A stretch of DNA of 64,000 nucleotides from Luteimonas arsenica (GCF_004352825.1 NZ_SJRW01000002.1:372001-436000), one strand, 5' to 3'. Positions 43,218-51,877 are shown, numbered from the stretch's first letter. Notes: generated by a model not told the origin, from the sequence alone. Numbers and translations: made by a program.

Positions 43218-44129
43218 ATGCTGACCCGCGACACCGCGAGCTTCCTCGAGTTCGCCCGCAGCTGTGCCCCCGACTTTGGCCCCGCCACCGCGCGCGCCGC
43301 CTTCCTGGTCGCGCCCGACGGCTTCGGCCGCGCCGAGGAATCGGCGACCGACAACCGCTACATGGCCGAAGTCGAGGGCTTCGATGCCGTGCGCGCTTCG
43401 GAACAGCACCGCGGCCTGCAACGCGCGCTGTCCGGGGTGCTGCCGACGCTGTGCTTCCCGGGCATTCCCGGCGCGCCCGACGCGTTGTTCCCCAACAACG
43501 TCTTCGCCACCGTGGCCGGCGGCCTGGTGGTCGGGCGCATGCGCCACCCGGTGCGCCAGCGCGAGGCGGAGCGCCCCGACATCCGCGGCTTCTTCCGCGA
43601 CATGCTTGGCTACGCCGAGCGCGACCTGTCGCGGCAGCCGCATCCCTGCGAATTGACCGGCGCCCTGGCCATCGACCGTGCCCGTGGCCTCGGCCTGTGC
43701 GGCCTGTCCGAGCGCTGCGACGAAGAAGGCGCGCGGCTGATGCATGAGGCCCTGGGCCTGCGTGCGACCCTGATGTTCGACCTGGCGCCCGGCGAGTACC
43801 ACACCAACGTGGTGCTGGCGGTGCTGGCCGGGCGCGCGGCGATCATCTGTCCGGCGGGCATCGCCGACCCGGCCGTGGTCGAGGCCATCGCCGCGCTGTA
43901 CGCGCCGCACGCGGTGCTGCTGTCGGCACAGGAGCAGGCCGCCTTTGCCGGCAACGCCATCAGCCTGTCCGACGATTCGGTGTGGATGAGCGAACGCGCG
44001 GCGCAGGCCCTGGCGCCGGCCAGCCGCGAGGCGCTCACCGCGGCCGGCTTCGCGGTCCGCGGCGTGCCGCTGGACGCGATCGAGGCCGCGGGCGGCTCGC
44101 TGCGCTGCTGCGTGGCCGAGATCTACTGA
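43218..44129 (+). CDS. Arginine deiminase/amidinotransferase-superfamily hydrolase
   Basis: A 303-residue protein of the guanidino-group-modifying superfamily (ADI, DDAH, CtlX-like). Visible features are FPNNVFATVAGG near residue 92, the catalytic His region PGEYHTNVVLAVLAGRAAIICP and a C-terminal GGSLRCCVAEIY, where the first or second Cys is the expected nucleophile. This suggests hydrolysis of a free guanidino compound such as arginine, citrulline-related or methylated arginine. Family members differ in substrate, so none is assigned. It starts 14 nt after dusA and is probably co-transcribed. Confidence 0.8.
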   Translation: MLTRDTASFLEFARSCAPDFGPATARAAFLVAPDGFGRAEESATDNRYMAEVEGFDAVRASEQHRGLQRALSGVLPTLCFPGIPGAPDALFPNNVFATVAGGLVVGRMRHPVRQREAERPDIRGFFRDMLGYAERDLSRQPHPCELTGALAIDRARGLGLCGLSERCDEEGARLMHEALGLRATLMFDLAPGEYHTNVVLAVLAGRAAIICPAGIADPAVVEAIAALYAPHAVLLSAQEQAAFAGNAISLSDDSVWMSERAAQALAPASREALTAAGFAVRGVPLDAIEAAGGSLRCCVAEIY

Positions 44130-44289
44130 TCGGCCGGGATCTCTGTCCGGGCGGGGCCCGGCCAATTATGAACAGGGAGGGAGCCGGGGCCGCCAAGGGG
44201 CCGGAAAAGTTAAGGACCAATTCACCGCCTGCTTCCGAGAATCTCCGCATCGCCCCGGGGCTTCGGCTGTCCGGGCGCGTAACTTTCTG

Positions 44290-44295
44290 TATTCT
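44290..44295 (+). promoter_or_regulatory. Candidate -10 element before the PepSY-like gene
   Basis: TATTCT ends seven bases before ATG 44303. The upstream 160 bp hold no better promoter; a PhoP box was sought but not seen. Confidence 0.4.
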
Positions 44296-44302
44296 CTTGA
44301 AA

Positions 44303-44686
44303 ATGCCCGCCATGACCGCCTGTCGCCTGTCCCTGGTTGCCTGCCTGTCGGCCGCGTTTGCGCTGACAGGCTTGGCGCATGCTGACGACGGCCGTCGCCC
44401 GGCCCGTGGGGCCACGCCACCGCCTCGAGCCGCCGAACAGGCGGCCCGTCCCCAGCGTCCCGTCGTGCCGTCGCCGCGGGCCGCCCGCAACGACGCGCTG
44501 GCCGACTCCGTCCGGCGGGTGCAGAGCCGGACCGGCGGGCAGGTACTGAGCGCGGAACGCGTGCCCTACGACGGACGCGACATCAGCCGGGTCAAGGTGG
44601 TCGACGACCGCGGCCGCGTGCGCGTCTACATGGACGACCCGAGCTCGCGCCGCGCGCCGCGTCCTACACGTGGCGACGACGACTGA
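44303..44686 (+). CDS. Small PepSY-like periplasmic protein upstream of phoPQ
   Basis: A 127-residue secreted protein with a signal peptide (about 1-29, ALTGLAHA-DD). A Pro/Arg-rich segment is followed by a PepSY-like core (VRRVQSRTGGQVLSAERVPY, then ISRVKVVDDRGRVRVYMDDP) and a basic/acidic tail. Such proteins often precede phoPQ in Xanthomonas-type genomes, and PepSY domains are thought to modulate envelope proteases or sensors. ATG 44303 or ATG 44312 is possible. It lies 67 nt before phoP. Confidence 0.75.
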   Translation: MPAMTACRLSLVACLSAAFALTGLAHADDGRRPARGATPPPRAAEQAARPQRPVVPSPRAARNDALADSVRRVQSRTGGQVLSAERVPYDGRDISRVKVVDDRGRVRVYMDDPSSRRAPRPTRGDDD

Positions 44687-44753
44687 ATTCGCACCCTAGC
44701 GTGAGCCCCCAAGCCCGGCGCGGATGTCCGCGGCGGACCTACTGGAGATATCG

Positions 44754-45440
44754 ATGCGCATCCTCCTGGTCGAAGACGAAGCCCCCCTGCGTGAGACCCT
44801 CGCCGCGCGCCTGAAGCGCGAAGGCTTCGCGGTCGACGCCGCGCAGGACGGCGAGGAAGGCCTGTACATGGGCCGAGAGGTTCCATTCGACGTCGGCATC
44901 ATCGACCTCGGCCTGCCGAAGATGTCGGGCATGGAGCTGGTCAAGGCCCTGCGCGACGAGGGCAAGCAGTTCCCGGTGCTGATCCTGACCGCGCGCTCGA
45001 GCTGGCAGGACAAGGTCGACGGCCTCAAGCAGGGCGCCGACGACTACCTGGTCAAGCCGTTCCACGTCGAGGAGCTGCTGGCGCGCATCAACGCCCTGGT
45101 GCGCCGCGCCGCGGGCTGGAGCAAGCCGACCCTGGAATGTGGTGCGGTGGTGCTGGACCTGGCCGCGCAGACGGTCACCGTCAACGGCAGCAACGTCGAC
45201 CTCACCAGCTACGAGTACAAGGTGCTCGAGTACCTGATGATGCATGCCGGCGAACTGGTCTCGAAGGCCGACCTCACCGAGCACATCTACCAGCAGGACT
45301 TCGACCGTGACTCCAACGTGCTCGAGGTCTTCATCGGCCGCCTGCGCAAGAAGCTCGACCCCGAGGGTACGCTGAAGCCGATCGAGACCGTGCGCGGCCG
45401 CGGCTACCGCTTCGCGATCCCGCGCAACGGCGAGGGCTGA
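44754..45440 (+). CDS. phoP: OmpR-family response regulator PhoP
   Basis: A 228-residue regulator: receiver with Asp51 (GIIDLGLPKMSG), conserved Lys (LVKPFHVEEL) and a winged-helix DNA-binding domain (about 130-225, ending IETVRGRGYRFAIPR). It responds to phosphorylation by PhoQ, which in related bacteria senses low divalent cations, acid and antimicrobial peptides. ATG 44754 is chosen because GGAG is upstream and it starts MRILLVEDE. phoQ follows 43 nt later. Confidence 0.93.
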   Translation: MRILLVEDEAPLRETLAARLKREGFAVDAAQDGEEGLYMGREVPFDVGIIDLGLPKMSGMELVKALRDEGKQFPVLILTARSSWQDKVDGLKQGADDYLVKPFHVEELLARINALVRRAAGWSKPTLECGAVVLDLAAQTVTVNGSNVDLTSYEYKVLEYLMMHAGELVSKADLTEHIYQQDFDRDSNVLEVFIGRLRKKLDPEGTLKPIETVRGRGYRFAIPRNGEG

Positions 45441-45483
45441 GCCCGGCGGGCGCAGGGCGCGCCCGCGGGCGGCAGGAGGCGGC

Positions 45484-46905
45484 GTGGGGCAGGGGAGCAA
45501 GCAAGGAACACTGGCCTGGAGGCCGCGCTCGCTGCAGGCGCGGCAGCTGTTGGCCGCGAGCCTGGGCCTGCTCGCCTTCCTGGCCGGTGCAGGCTACGCC
45601 CTGGATCGCGCCTTCGTCGACGTCGCCAGCGAACTCCAGCGCGACCGCCTGCGCAGCTACGCAACCTCGTACGCGCGCGACATCGAATTCGATCGCGCCG
45701 GCAACCTGATCCCGCCCTATACCCAGCCCGACGAGCGCTTCGAGCGCCCGGGCAGCGGCCTGTACGCCGAAGTGGTGCTGCCCAATGGCAACTGGTCGTC
45801 GGAGTCCACCCGTGGCCCGCAACTTCCCGAGGCGGAACTGCTGGAGGGCGGCCTCGAGAAGTTCGAAGGCCCGCTGGCGATCACCCACGGCGACGGCGCC
45901 TACGGCGAGGTGCTGCGCTACGGCAAGGGCTTCATCTGGGACCTCGAGCAGCGTCCGGAGGCCGAGTTCCCGTACACGATCTACATCATGGAGGACGCCG
46001 GCATCCTGCCGCAGCAGGTCCGCGTGTTCCGCGCCGCGCTCTGGGGCTACCTTGGTATCGCCGGCCTGGTGCTGCTGCTGTTGCAGGCCGTGGTGCTGCG
46101 CTGGAGCCTGTTGCCGCTGCGCCGGGTGGTGGCCGAGCTCAACCGCGTGCAGCGCGGCCAGGCCGACCGCATGAGCGAACTGCACCCGCGCGAGCTCGAG
46201 CCCCTGACCGAGAGCATCAATGCCCTGGTCGAAAGCGAACGCCAGAACCTCGACCGCCAGCGCAACACCATGGCCGACCTCGCGCACAGCCTGAAAACGC
46301 CGCTGGCGGTGCTGCGCACGCGCTTGGACAGCGACGCCGGCGAGGCTGAGCTGCGCGCCGACGTCGCCGACCAGGTGCAGCGCATGAACGAGCTGGTGAG
46401 CTACCAGCTCAGCCGCGGGGCGTCGGGCGGGCACCAGCTGTTCGCTGCGCCGGTGGAGATCGAGCCCTACGCCGATGGCATCGTGCGCGGGCTGGAGAAA
46501 ATCTACGCCGCCAAGGGCGCGGTGTGCGAGTTCGAGATCGATCCGGAGGCGCGCTTCCACGGCGAGCCGGGCGACCTGCAGGAGCTGCTGGGCAACCTGC
46601 TCGAGAACGCCTTCAAGTGGGCGCGGTCACGCGTGCTGCTCACCGTCGAACAGGGCGAGAGCGCGCCGAAGCGGCGGCCGGGGCTGGTCCTCATGGTCGA
46701 CGACGACGGACCCGGCATCCCGCCCGAGCGCATCGCCCATGTCCTGCAGCGCGGCGTGCGCGGCGACGAGCGCGTGCAGGGCCATGGCATCGGCCTGTCG
46801 ATCGTGCAGGACATCGTGCGCAGCTATCGGGGCGAGATGGAGGTGTCGGCATCGCCGGAGCTGGGCGGCGCGCGCTTCCTGGTGCGGCTGCCTCCGGGGC
46901 TGTGA
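45484..46905 (+). CDS. phoQ: Sensor histidine kinase PhoQ
   Basis: A 473-residue membrane kinase. Transmembrane helix 1 (about 20-42) and helix 2 (about 184-206) flank an acidic periplasmic sensor domain of about 140 residues. A HAMP segment is followed by the phospho-acceptor His268 (MADLAHSLKTPLAVL) and the ATPase domain (GNLLENAFKWA N-box, DDDGPGIPPERI, GHGIGLSIVQDIV). GTG 45484 is supported by AGGAGGCG. It is partner of phoP. Confidence 0.93.
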   Translation: MGQGSKQGTLAWRPRSLQARQLLAASLGLLAFLAGAGYALDRAFVDVASELQRDRLRSYATSYARDIEFDRAGNLIPPYTQPDERFERPGSGLYAEVVLPNGNWSSESTRGPQLPEAELLEGGLEKFEGPLAITHGDGAYGEVLRYGKGFIWDLEQRPEAEFPYTIYIMEDAGILPQQVRVFRAALWGYLGIAGLVLLLLQAVVLRWSLLPLRRVVAELNRVQRGQADRMSELHPRELEPLTESINALVESERQNLDRQRNTMADLAHSLKTPLAVLRTRLDSDAGEAELRADVADQVQRMNELVSYQLSRGASGGHQLFAAPVEIEPYADGIVRGLEKIYAAKGAVCEFEIDPEARFHGEPGDLQELLGNLLENAFKWARSRVLLTVEQGESAPKRRPGLVLMVDDDGPGIPPERIAHVLQRGVRGDERVQGHGIGLSIVQDIVRSYRGEMEVSASPELGGARFLVRLPPGL

Positions 46906-46912
46906 CCGCGGC

Positions 46913-47662
46913 TCAGCCGTGGGCGAAGGGCGAGGGACCGTACAGGCGCCGCAGATGTGCGGCGACCGGCGGCAGCTCGCGCGCGAGCAGGGCCGGATCG
47001 CTGAAGTGGTACTCGCTGCAGACGGCGAAGAATTCCTCCGGCGCCTCGGCGGCATAGGGGTCGATCGGGGTGTGCAGGCCGCGGTCGACGCGCTCGACGA
47101 AGGCGTCGTAGGCCTGCTGGAAGTCGCGAGCCCATTCGCGCTGCCAGGCGCGCGGCAGCGGCGGGGTGCCGTCGAGCAGGCCGTCGAGCGCATCGAGCTT
47201 GTGCACCATCTCGTGCACCGCCACGCAGAAGCCCTCGCGCGGGGTCTCCAGGTCGGCGGCGACGTCGGCCCAGGACAGCACCAGCGGGCCGTGTTCCCAG
47301 GCTTCGCCGGCAAGGTCGTCCTCCCACTCGTGCATCACGCCGGCGGCGTCGACATGGCTGCGGTCGACGCGGAAGGCGTCGGGATACACCAGCAGTTGGG
47401 ACCAGCCGTGCAGGCCCTCGGCGCCGAACTCCAGCAGCGGCAGGCAGCACAGTGCGGCCAGCGAGGCGCGCGCGGCATCGTCGAGCGCGAGGTCGCCGAC
47501 CGGAGTGATGGCCTTCTCGTGCAGGAAACGCGCGGCCAGCGCGCGCAGGCGCGCATCGCGTTCTTCGTCGAGCGCGGCCACCCAGGGCACGTCGCGGCGG
47601 ACCTGCCGCCAGGTGCCGGGATCGATGTCGGCGGGGGGGCGCCGGAAGAGGCGCCTGATCAC
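46913..47662 (-). CDS. mtfA: MtfA-family zinc peptidase
   Basis: A 249-residue cytosolic protein with the MtfA zinc motif HEMVHKLD (about 153-160) and the downstream Glu in PEEFFAVCSEYHF (about 210). In E. coli MtfA binds Mlc and so affects glucose-PTS expression, and has aminopeptidase activity. It is convergent with phoQ and eight bases from it. The upstream gene ends ten bases before its start, so they may be co-transcribed. Confidence 0.9.
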   Translation of the reverse strand: MIRRLFRRPPADIDPGTWRQVRRDVPWVAALDEERDARLRALAARFLHEKAITPVGDLALDDAARASLAALCCLPLLEFGAEGLHGWSQLLVYPDAFRVDRSHVDAAGVMHEWEDDLAGEAWEHGPLVLSWADVAADLETPREGFCVAVHEMVHKLDALDGLLDGTPPLPRAWQREWARDFQQAYDAFVERVDRGLHTPIDPYAAEAPEEFFAVCSEYHFSDPALLARELPPVAAHLRRLYGPSPFAHG

Positions 47663-47671
47663 GCTTCGCCC

Positions 47672-47941
47672 CTAGCGGAACATCCCTGGCAGGAAGCTGT
47701 GCCAGCGTGGCGGGCGCGTGGCGTCGACATCCGTGCCCGTCGTGCCGCGGGGAATCGCCGGCTTCTCCGAATCCTGGCGCCTGGCGGCTCGCGCGGGATC
47801 GACGTCGGGCGCGGCGCCGGCCGGGTAGTCGGCGGTGCAGGACGAGCCGTCGCCGCCGGCGCTGGCCATGCGCGCATCGCGGGCCTCCGCCGGAAGGGCG
47901 AGGCAGAGCAGGAGGGCGATGGGCAGGGCGCGGACGGACAT
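47672..47941 (-). CDS. Small secreted protein of unknown function
   Basis: An 89-residue protein with a signal peptide (1-20, LPAEA-RD) and a short polar mature chain rich in Pro, Asp and Arg, ending WHSFLPGMFR. No domain is seen. It lies ten bases upstream of mtfA in the same direction. A -10-like TATGAT (47982-47977, minus) would give a leader of about 29 nt. It may be lineage-specific. Confidence 0.6.
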   Translation of the reverse strand: MSVRALPIALLLCLALPAEARDARMASAGGDGSSCTADYPAGAAPDVDPARAARRQDSEKPAIPRGTTGTDVDATRPPRWHSFLPGMFR

Positions 47942-48031
47942 GGCAGAGCCTGTTCGATGACCGGGTGAACCTCCGGATCATACATGGCTGGCGGTGACAT
48001 GCACGCGCTGGCGGGCCGGATCTCCGCCAGG

Positions 48032-48040
48032 TGTGATAAT
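48032..48040 (+). promoter_or_regulatory. Extended -10 promoter of birA (leaderless)
   Basis: TG-T-GATAAT is an extended -10 element (48032-48040) that ends six bases before ATG 48047. There is no ribosome site. Confidence 0.6.
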
Positions 48041-48046
48041 CCGGCC

Positions 48047-49087
48047 ATGCCCGCCCATGACGAAGCCCTGGCCCCGCGCGAGGTCGATGCCGCCGAAAAG
48101 GCCCTGTTGCTGCGCCTGGCCGCCGGGCCGGTGTCGGGCGACACACTGGCGCGCGAGGCGGGCCTGACCCGGGCCGCGGTGTGGAAGCGGATCGAGGCCC
48201 TGCGCTCCGCCGGCGTCGCGGTCAGTGCGCGGCCCGGGCTCGGCTATTCGCTGGATGCGCCCCCGGACCTGCTCGATGCCGACGCGATCGCCGCTGCTCT
48301 GTCCGCCGATGTCCGCGAGGCCGTGCACGGCCCCGTGGTCGCCTGGACGATCGATTCCACCAACAGCGAGCTGCTGCGGCGGCGCACGCCGGCACGCGGC
48401 GTCGAGGTGCTGTTCGCTGAGCGGCAGCTGGGCGGGCGCGGGCGGCTGGGACGCGAGTGGGCGTCGCCGCTGGCAGCCAATCTCTACCTGTCGCTCTCGC
48501 GCGGCTTCGAGGGCGGACTGGCTCGCCTGGGCGGGCTGGGCCTGGTCGCCGGCGTGGCCGCGGCCGAGGCCCTGCACGGGCTCGGCTACGGCAGGGTGCG
48601 ACTGAAGTGGCCCAACGACCTTGTGGTGCCCGATCCCGCGGACGGTGTGCTGCGCAAGCTCGGCGGTCTGCTGGTCGAGGGTGGCGGCGAACATGCGGGG
48701 CCGGTGCGCGCGGTGGTCGGGCTTGGCCTCAATGTGCGCATGCCCGCGGCCGCTGCGGCTTCGATCGACCAGCCGTGGTGCGACCTGGCGGGCCTCGGGC
48801 ATCCGACGCCGCCTTCGCGCGATGCACTGGCCGCGGCCCTGGTCTCGCGCCTGGTGCCGGCGCTGGCGCAGTTCGATCACGATGGCCTGGGCCCCTTCCT
48901 GCCGCGCCACGCCGCGCTGGACGCGCTGTCGGGCCGTGCGGTCGACGTGCGCGCCGGCAACAGGGTGCACGCGGGCCGGGCGCTGGGCCTGGCGCCCGAT
49001 GGCGCGCTGCGCGTGGACATCGACGGCGCGGAACGCCACTTCCATGCTGGCGAGGCCAGCCTGCGCGCACGCCGGGTGGCGGCGTGA
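48047..49087 (+). CDS. birA: Bifunctional biotin operon repressor / biotin-protein ligase
   Basis: A 346-residue enzyme that activates biotin to biotinyl-AMP and attaches it to the carboxyl carrier of acetyl-CoA carboxylase. An N-terminal winged helix (SGDTLAREAGLTRAAVWKRI) makes it a likely transcription repressor as well. The ligase core has GGRGRLGREW (about 127-136) and KWPND (about 188-192). ATG 48047 follows the -10 by six bases. The stop overlaps coaX (GTGA), as is common for these two cofactor genes. Confidence 0.94.
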   Translation: MPAHDEALAPREVDAAEKALLLRLAAGPVSGDTLAREAGLTRAAVWKRIEALRSAGVAVSARPGLGYSLDAPPDLLDADAIAAALSADVREAVHGPVVAWTIDSTNSELLRRRTPARGVEVLFAERQLGGRGRLGREWASPLAANLYLSLSRGFEGGLARLGGLGLVAGVAAAEALHGLGYGRVRLKWPNDLVVPDPADGVLRKLGGLLVEGGGEHAGPVRAVVGLGLNVRMPAAAAASIDQPWCDLAGLGHPTPPSRDALAAALVSRLVPALAQFDHDGLGPFLPRHAALDALSGRAVDVRAGNRVHAGRALGLAPDGALRVDIDGAERHFHAGEASLRARRVAA

Positions 49088-49824
49088 GCGACTGGCTGTT
49101 CGACCTCGGCAACACCCGGCTCAAGCTGGCGGCGCTCGGTGCCGGCGGCGCCGGCGACGTGGTCGCGTTCGCACACGAAGGCGGTGTGCTTGACCCGGCC
49201 TGGACCGCGGCCCTGCCGCCGCGGATCGAAGTGGCATGGCTGGCCAGCGTGGGTCCCGCTGCGCTGCGCGCATCCCTGCTGCAGGCGCTGGTGCCGCGTG
49301 CCGCCCGCGTGGTCGAAGTGCGGGTGGAGCGCACCATGGCGGACGTGCGCGTCGGCTACGCGGAGCCCGCCCGGCTGGGCGTGGACCGCGCCCTGGCCAT
49401 GGTCGGTGCGCGTGCGTATGCGCGCGGCTGGGCGCTGGTGATCGGGGTGGGCACGGCGCTGACCGTCGACCTGCTCGATGCCGAGGGCCTCCACCATGGC
49501 GGCAGCATCGCGCCCTCGCCTACCCTGATGCGCGAAGCCCTGCATGCGCGCGCGTCGCAGCTGCCCGCCGAGGGGGGTTCGGCGATGGACTTCGGCGTGG
49601 ACACGGCCGACGCGCTGGCGGCGGGCTGTCTCGGCGCCGCACTGGGTCTGGTCGCACGCAGCCGCGAAGCCGCCGCCGCGCGCGCCGGGCAGGCGCCGAT
49701 GCTGCTGCTGCACGGCGGTGGCGCGCGCGCGCTGCTACCGCACCTGGACGATGCCGTGCACGCGCCTTCACTGGTCATGGAAGGCCTCGCGCGGCTGGCG
49801 CGGCAACCTGCGCGCGCGGGCTAG
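49084..49824 (+). CDS. coaX: Type III pantothenate kinase
   Basis: A 246-residue enzyme that phosphorylates pantothenate, the first step of CoA synthesis; it is the feedback-insensitive type. Motifs are DLGNTRLK (about 6-13), GVDRALAMVGA (about 99-109) and VGTALTVDLL. The GTG start at 49084 overlaps birA by four bases. Its TAG stop (49822-49824) is also the first three bases of the -10 hexamer for the next gene. Confidence 0.92.
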   Translation: MSDWLFDLGNTRLKLAALGAGGAGDVVAFAHEGGVLDPAWTAALPPRIEVAWLASVGPAALRASLLQALVPRAARVVEVRVERTMADVRVGYAEPARLGVDRALAMVGARAYARGWALVIGVGTALTVDLLDAEGLHHGGSIAPSPTLMREALHARASQLPAEGGSAMDFGVDTADALAAGCLGAALGLVARSREAAAARAGQAPMLLLHGGGARALLPHLDDAVHAPSLVMEGLARLARQPARAG

Positions 49825-49827
49825 AAT
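49822..49827 (+). promoter_or_regulatory. -10 element for the SPOR-like gene (leaderless), containing the coaX stop
   Basis: TAGAAT (49822-49827) is followed by six bases and ATG 49834. Its first three bases are the stop codon of coaX. No ribosome site is present. Confidence 0.55.
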
Positions 49828-49833
49828 CCGGCC

Positions 49834-50652
49834 ATGCCCGCACGCGCACTGCTTGTCCTCATGGTCATGCTCAACTTCGGCGTCGCCACCTGGTGGCTGC
49901 TGCGCCCGGGGCCGTCGTCGCCGCCAGCGTGGCTGCAGCCCGACGACGTGCCGCGGCTGCAACTGCTGGGCGAAACGTCGGCGGACGGTGCGGCCAGCGG
50001 GAATGTCGCGGCGCCCGCACCTGCCGGCGAACCGGAGGCCATGCCGACGGCCGTCCCGGCCGCGGCGACAGGCGACCACGCCAACGGACCTTCCGCCGGG
50101 AGTGGCACGCCCGCGGTCGTGGCGGCTCCGCAGCAGGTTGCCGATGCCGCCGCGTCCACGCAGGGTGTCGCCGAGCTGCGCTGTTTCAGCTTCGGTCCCT
50201 TCGCGGATGCGTCCCCGGTCGCCGCCGCCCGCGGGCTGCTGCAACCTCTGGGCGCGGCGCGCATGCGCGTTCGCGACCAGGTGGAGGCCCCCCGCGGCTG
50301 GCGCGTGGCGATGGCACCGCAGGCCGACCGTGCGGCGGCGGATGCGCTGGCGGCGAAGATCAGGGCCGCGGGCTTCGACGACCTGCTGGTCGTGCCGGGC
50401 GGCGAAGAGGCCAACGGCATCGCGCTGGGCCGCTACGGCAGCGAAGCCGCCGCCCGCCGTCGTGAATCGGCGCTGCGCGCCGCCGGCTTCCCGGCCCTGG
50501 CGCAGCCCGTCGGCGATGCCGGCACGCGCCATTGGCTGGACGTGGCCGCGGGGCCGGGGTTCGACGCCGAGGCCGCGCGCCGCGCGGCCGGCGCGGCGCA
50601 GGCGCGGGACATCGGCTGCGCCGGCATCGTGGATGCCACCACGGCAGGCTAG
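49834..50652 (+). CDS. SPOR-like membrane-anchored protein
   Basis: A 272-residue protein with one N-terminal helix (about 5-22) anchoring a periplasmic domain. An Ala/Pro-rich linker (about 50-110) leads to a C-terminal part with two SPOR-like repeats: CFSFGPFADASPVAAARGLLQPLG and, after about 80 residues, an ALGRYGSEAAARRRESALRAAGF segment, with a final VAAGPGFDAE strand. It may bind septal glycans like other SPOR proteins. It follows coaX, as in related genomes, but has its own promoter. Confidence 0.75.
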   Translation: MPARALLVLMVMLNFGVATWWLLRPGPSSPPAWLQPDDVPRLQLLGETSADGAASGNVAAPAPAGEPEAMPTAVPAAATGDHANGPSAGSGTPAVVAAPQQVADAAASTQGVAELRCFSFGPFADASPVAAARGLLQPLGAARMRVRDQVEAPRGWRVAMAPQADRAAADALAAKIRAAGFDDLLVVPGGEEANGIALGRYGSEAAARRRESALRAAGFPALAQPVGDAGTRHWLDVAAGPGFDAEAARRAAGAAQARDIGCAGIVDATTAG

Positions 50653-50655
50653 AAT
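50650..50655 (+). promoter_or_regulatory. Candidate -10 element of the tRNA-Thr gene
   Basis: TAGAAT, 26 bases before the mature tRNA 5' end. The predicted start is about 50662, which leaves a 20-nt 5' leader for RNase P removal. Confidence 0.45.
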
Positions 50656-50681
50656 GCGGCGCGCCCGACGTGGCGCATCGT

Positions 50682-50757
50682 GCCGGCATAGCTCAGCTGG
50701 TAGAGCAACCGCCTTGTAAGCGGTAGGTCGTCCGTTCGAATCGGACTGCCGGCACCA
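50682..50757 (+). tRNA. tRNA-Thr (anticodon TGT)
   Basis: A complete 76-nt cloverleaf. The acceptor stem GCCGGCA pairs with TGCCGGC, followed by discriminator A and an encoded CCA. The D arm is GCTCAGCTGGTAGAGC, the anticodon stem is ACCGC/GCGGT with loop CTTGTAA, and the T arm contains GTTCGAATC. Anticodon TGT (50715-50717) reads ACA/ACG-type Thr codons. Confidence 0.97.
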
Positions 50758-50817
50758 CGATGCGCGTGGCGCATGCGCCCCCTGCGCGGATCGCCGACTT
50801 TCCATTGGAGGAACCCC

Positions 50818-51741
50818 ATGTCCCTGAAACTGCAGCCCGTGTCCGTGTTCGGCGTGCCCACCGACGTGGGAGCCGGCACGCGGGGGGCATCCATGGGCCC
50901 GGAGACGCTGCGCGTGGCGGGATTCGTCGAGGCACTGGCCGCACGCGGGGTCGATGTGGTCGACCGCGGCGATGTCAGCGGGCCGCGCAATCCGTGGATG
51001 CCGCCCGTCGACGGCTACCGCCACCTCGACGAGGTCGTGGCCTGGAACCGCGCGGTGATGGAGATGTCGGCGGCTGAACTCGAGGCCGGACGCATGCCGG
51101 TGATGCTGGGCGGCGACCATTGCCTGGGCATGGGCTCGATCGCCGCGGTCGCCCGCCACTGTCGCGCGAAGGGCAAGCGCCTGCGCGTGCTCTGGCTCGA
51201 CGCCCACGCCGACTTCAACACCTCCGCCATCACGCCTTCGGGCAACGTCCACGGCATGCCCGTGGCCTGCCTCTGCGGGCTGGGGCCCGATGTGCTGGTC
51301 AACCTGGGCGGGCAGGGGCCGATGATCTCGCCGGCCGACGTGCGCCAGATCGGCATCCGCTCGGTCGACCCGGAGGAGAAGCGCCTGGTGCGCGAGCACG
51401 GCCTGGACATCTATGACATGCGCTACATCGACGAGGTCGGCATGAAGCAGGTGATGGAGGAGGCGCTGGCCGGCATCGACGCCGACACCCACCTGCACGT
51501 GAGTTTCGATGTCGACGTGCTCGATCCTTCCATCGCGCCGGGCACCGGCACCCGCGTTCCCGGTGGCCTCGACTATCGGGAGGCGCAGCTGATGATGGAG
51601 ATGATCGCCGACGCCGGCGGTGCCGACTCGCTCGACGTGGTCGAGGTCAATCCCGCGCTTGATCGCCGCAACCGCACTGCGCGGCTGGCCGTGGACCTGG
51701 TGGAAAGCCTGTTCGGCAAGTCCACGCTGATGCGCGACTGA
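50818..51741 (+). CDS. rocF: Arginase
   Basis: A 307-residue Mn-dependent enzyme that hydrolyses arginine to ornithine and urea. The binuclear metal site is complete: GGDHCLG (about 98-104), DAHADFN (about 126-132) and SFDVDVLDP (about 227-235). ATG 50818 has GGAGG upstream. It lies 60 nt after the tRNA and ends before a probable terminator. No urease is present here; a dedicated arginine-regulated operator was not seen. Confidence 0.94.
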   Translation: MSLKLQPVSVFGVPTDVGAGTRGASMGPETLRVAGFVEALAARGVDVVDRGDVSGPRNPWMPPVDGYRHLDEVVAWNRAVMEMSAAELEAGRMPVMLGGDHCLGMGSIAAVARHCRAKGKRLRVLWLDAHADFNTSAITPSGNVHGMPVACLCGLGPDVLVNLGGQGPMISPADVRQIGIRSVDPEEKRLVREHGLDIYDMRYIDEVGMKQVMEEALAGIDADTHLHVSFDVDVLDPSIAPGTGTRVPGGLDYREAQLMMEMIADAGGADSLDVVEVNPALDRRNRTARLAVDLVESLFGKSTLMRD

Positions 51742-51762
51742 GCGCAGTCCATGAATGGACAC

Positions 51763-51789
51763 CGCCGCTCCCGGGCCGCCCGGGCGGCG
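51763..51789 (+). terminator. Probable terminator after arginase
   Basis: CCCGGG (51770-51775) pairs with CCCGGG (51779-51784). The helix continues after a small bulge through CGCCG (51763-51767) and CGGCG (51785-51789). It is followed by a moderately T-rich stretch. Confidence 0.5.
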
Positions 51790-51877
51790 TCTAAACGCGA
51801 TTTTCACCCCTGCCTGCGTTTCATGGTCCGACCCGGGCGAATCACGCCCGCGGCATTGACCACCATTGGAGAGTCCC

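Noticed and set aside
44130..44302. PhoP box upstream of the PepSY-like gene and phoP
   Set aside because: No pair of GTTTA-type direct repeats at 11-bp spacing was found; autoregulation cannot be claimed.
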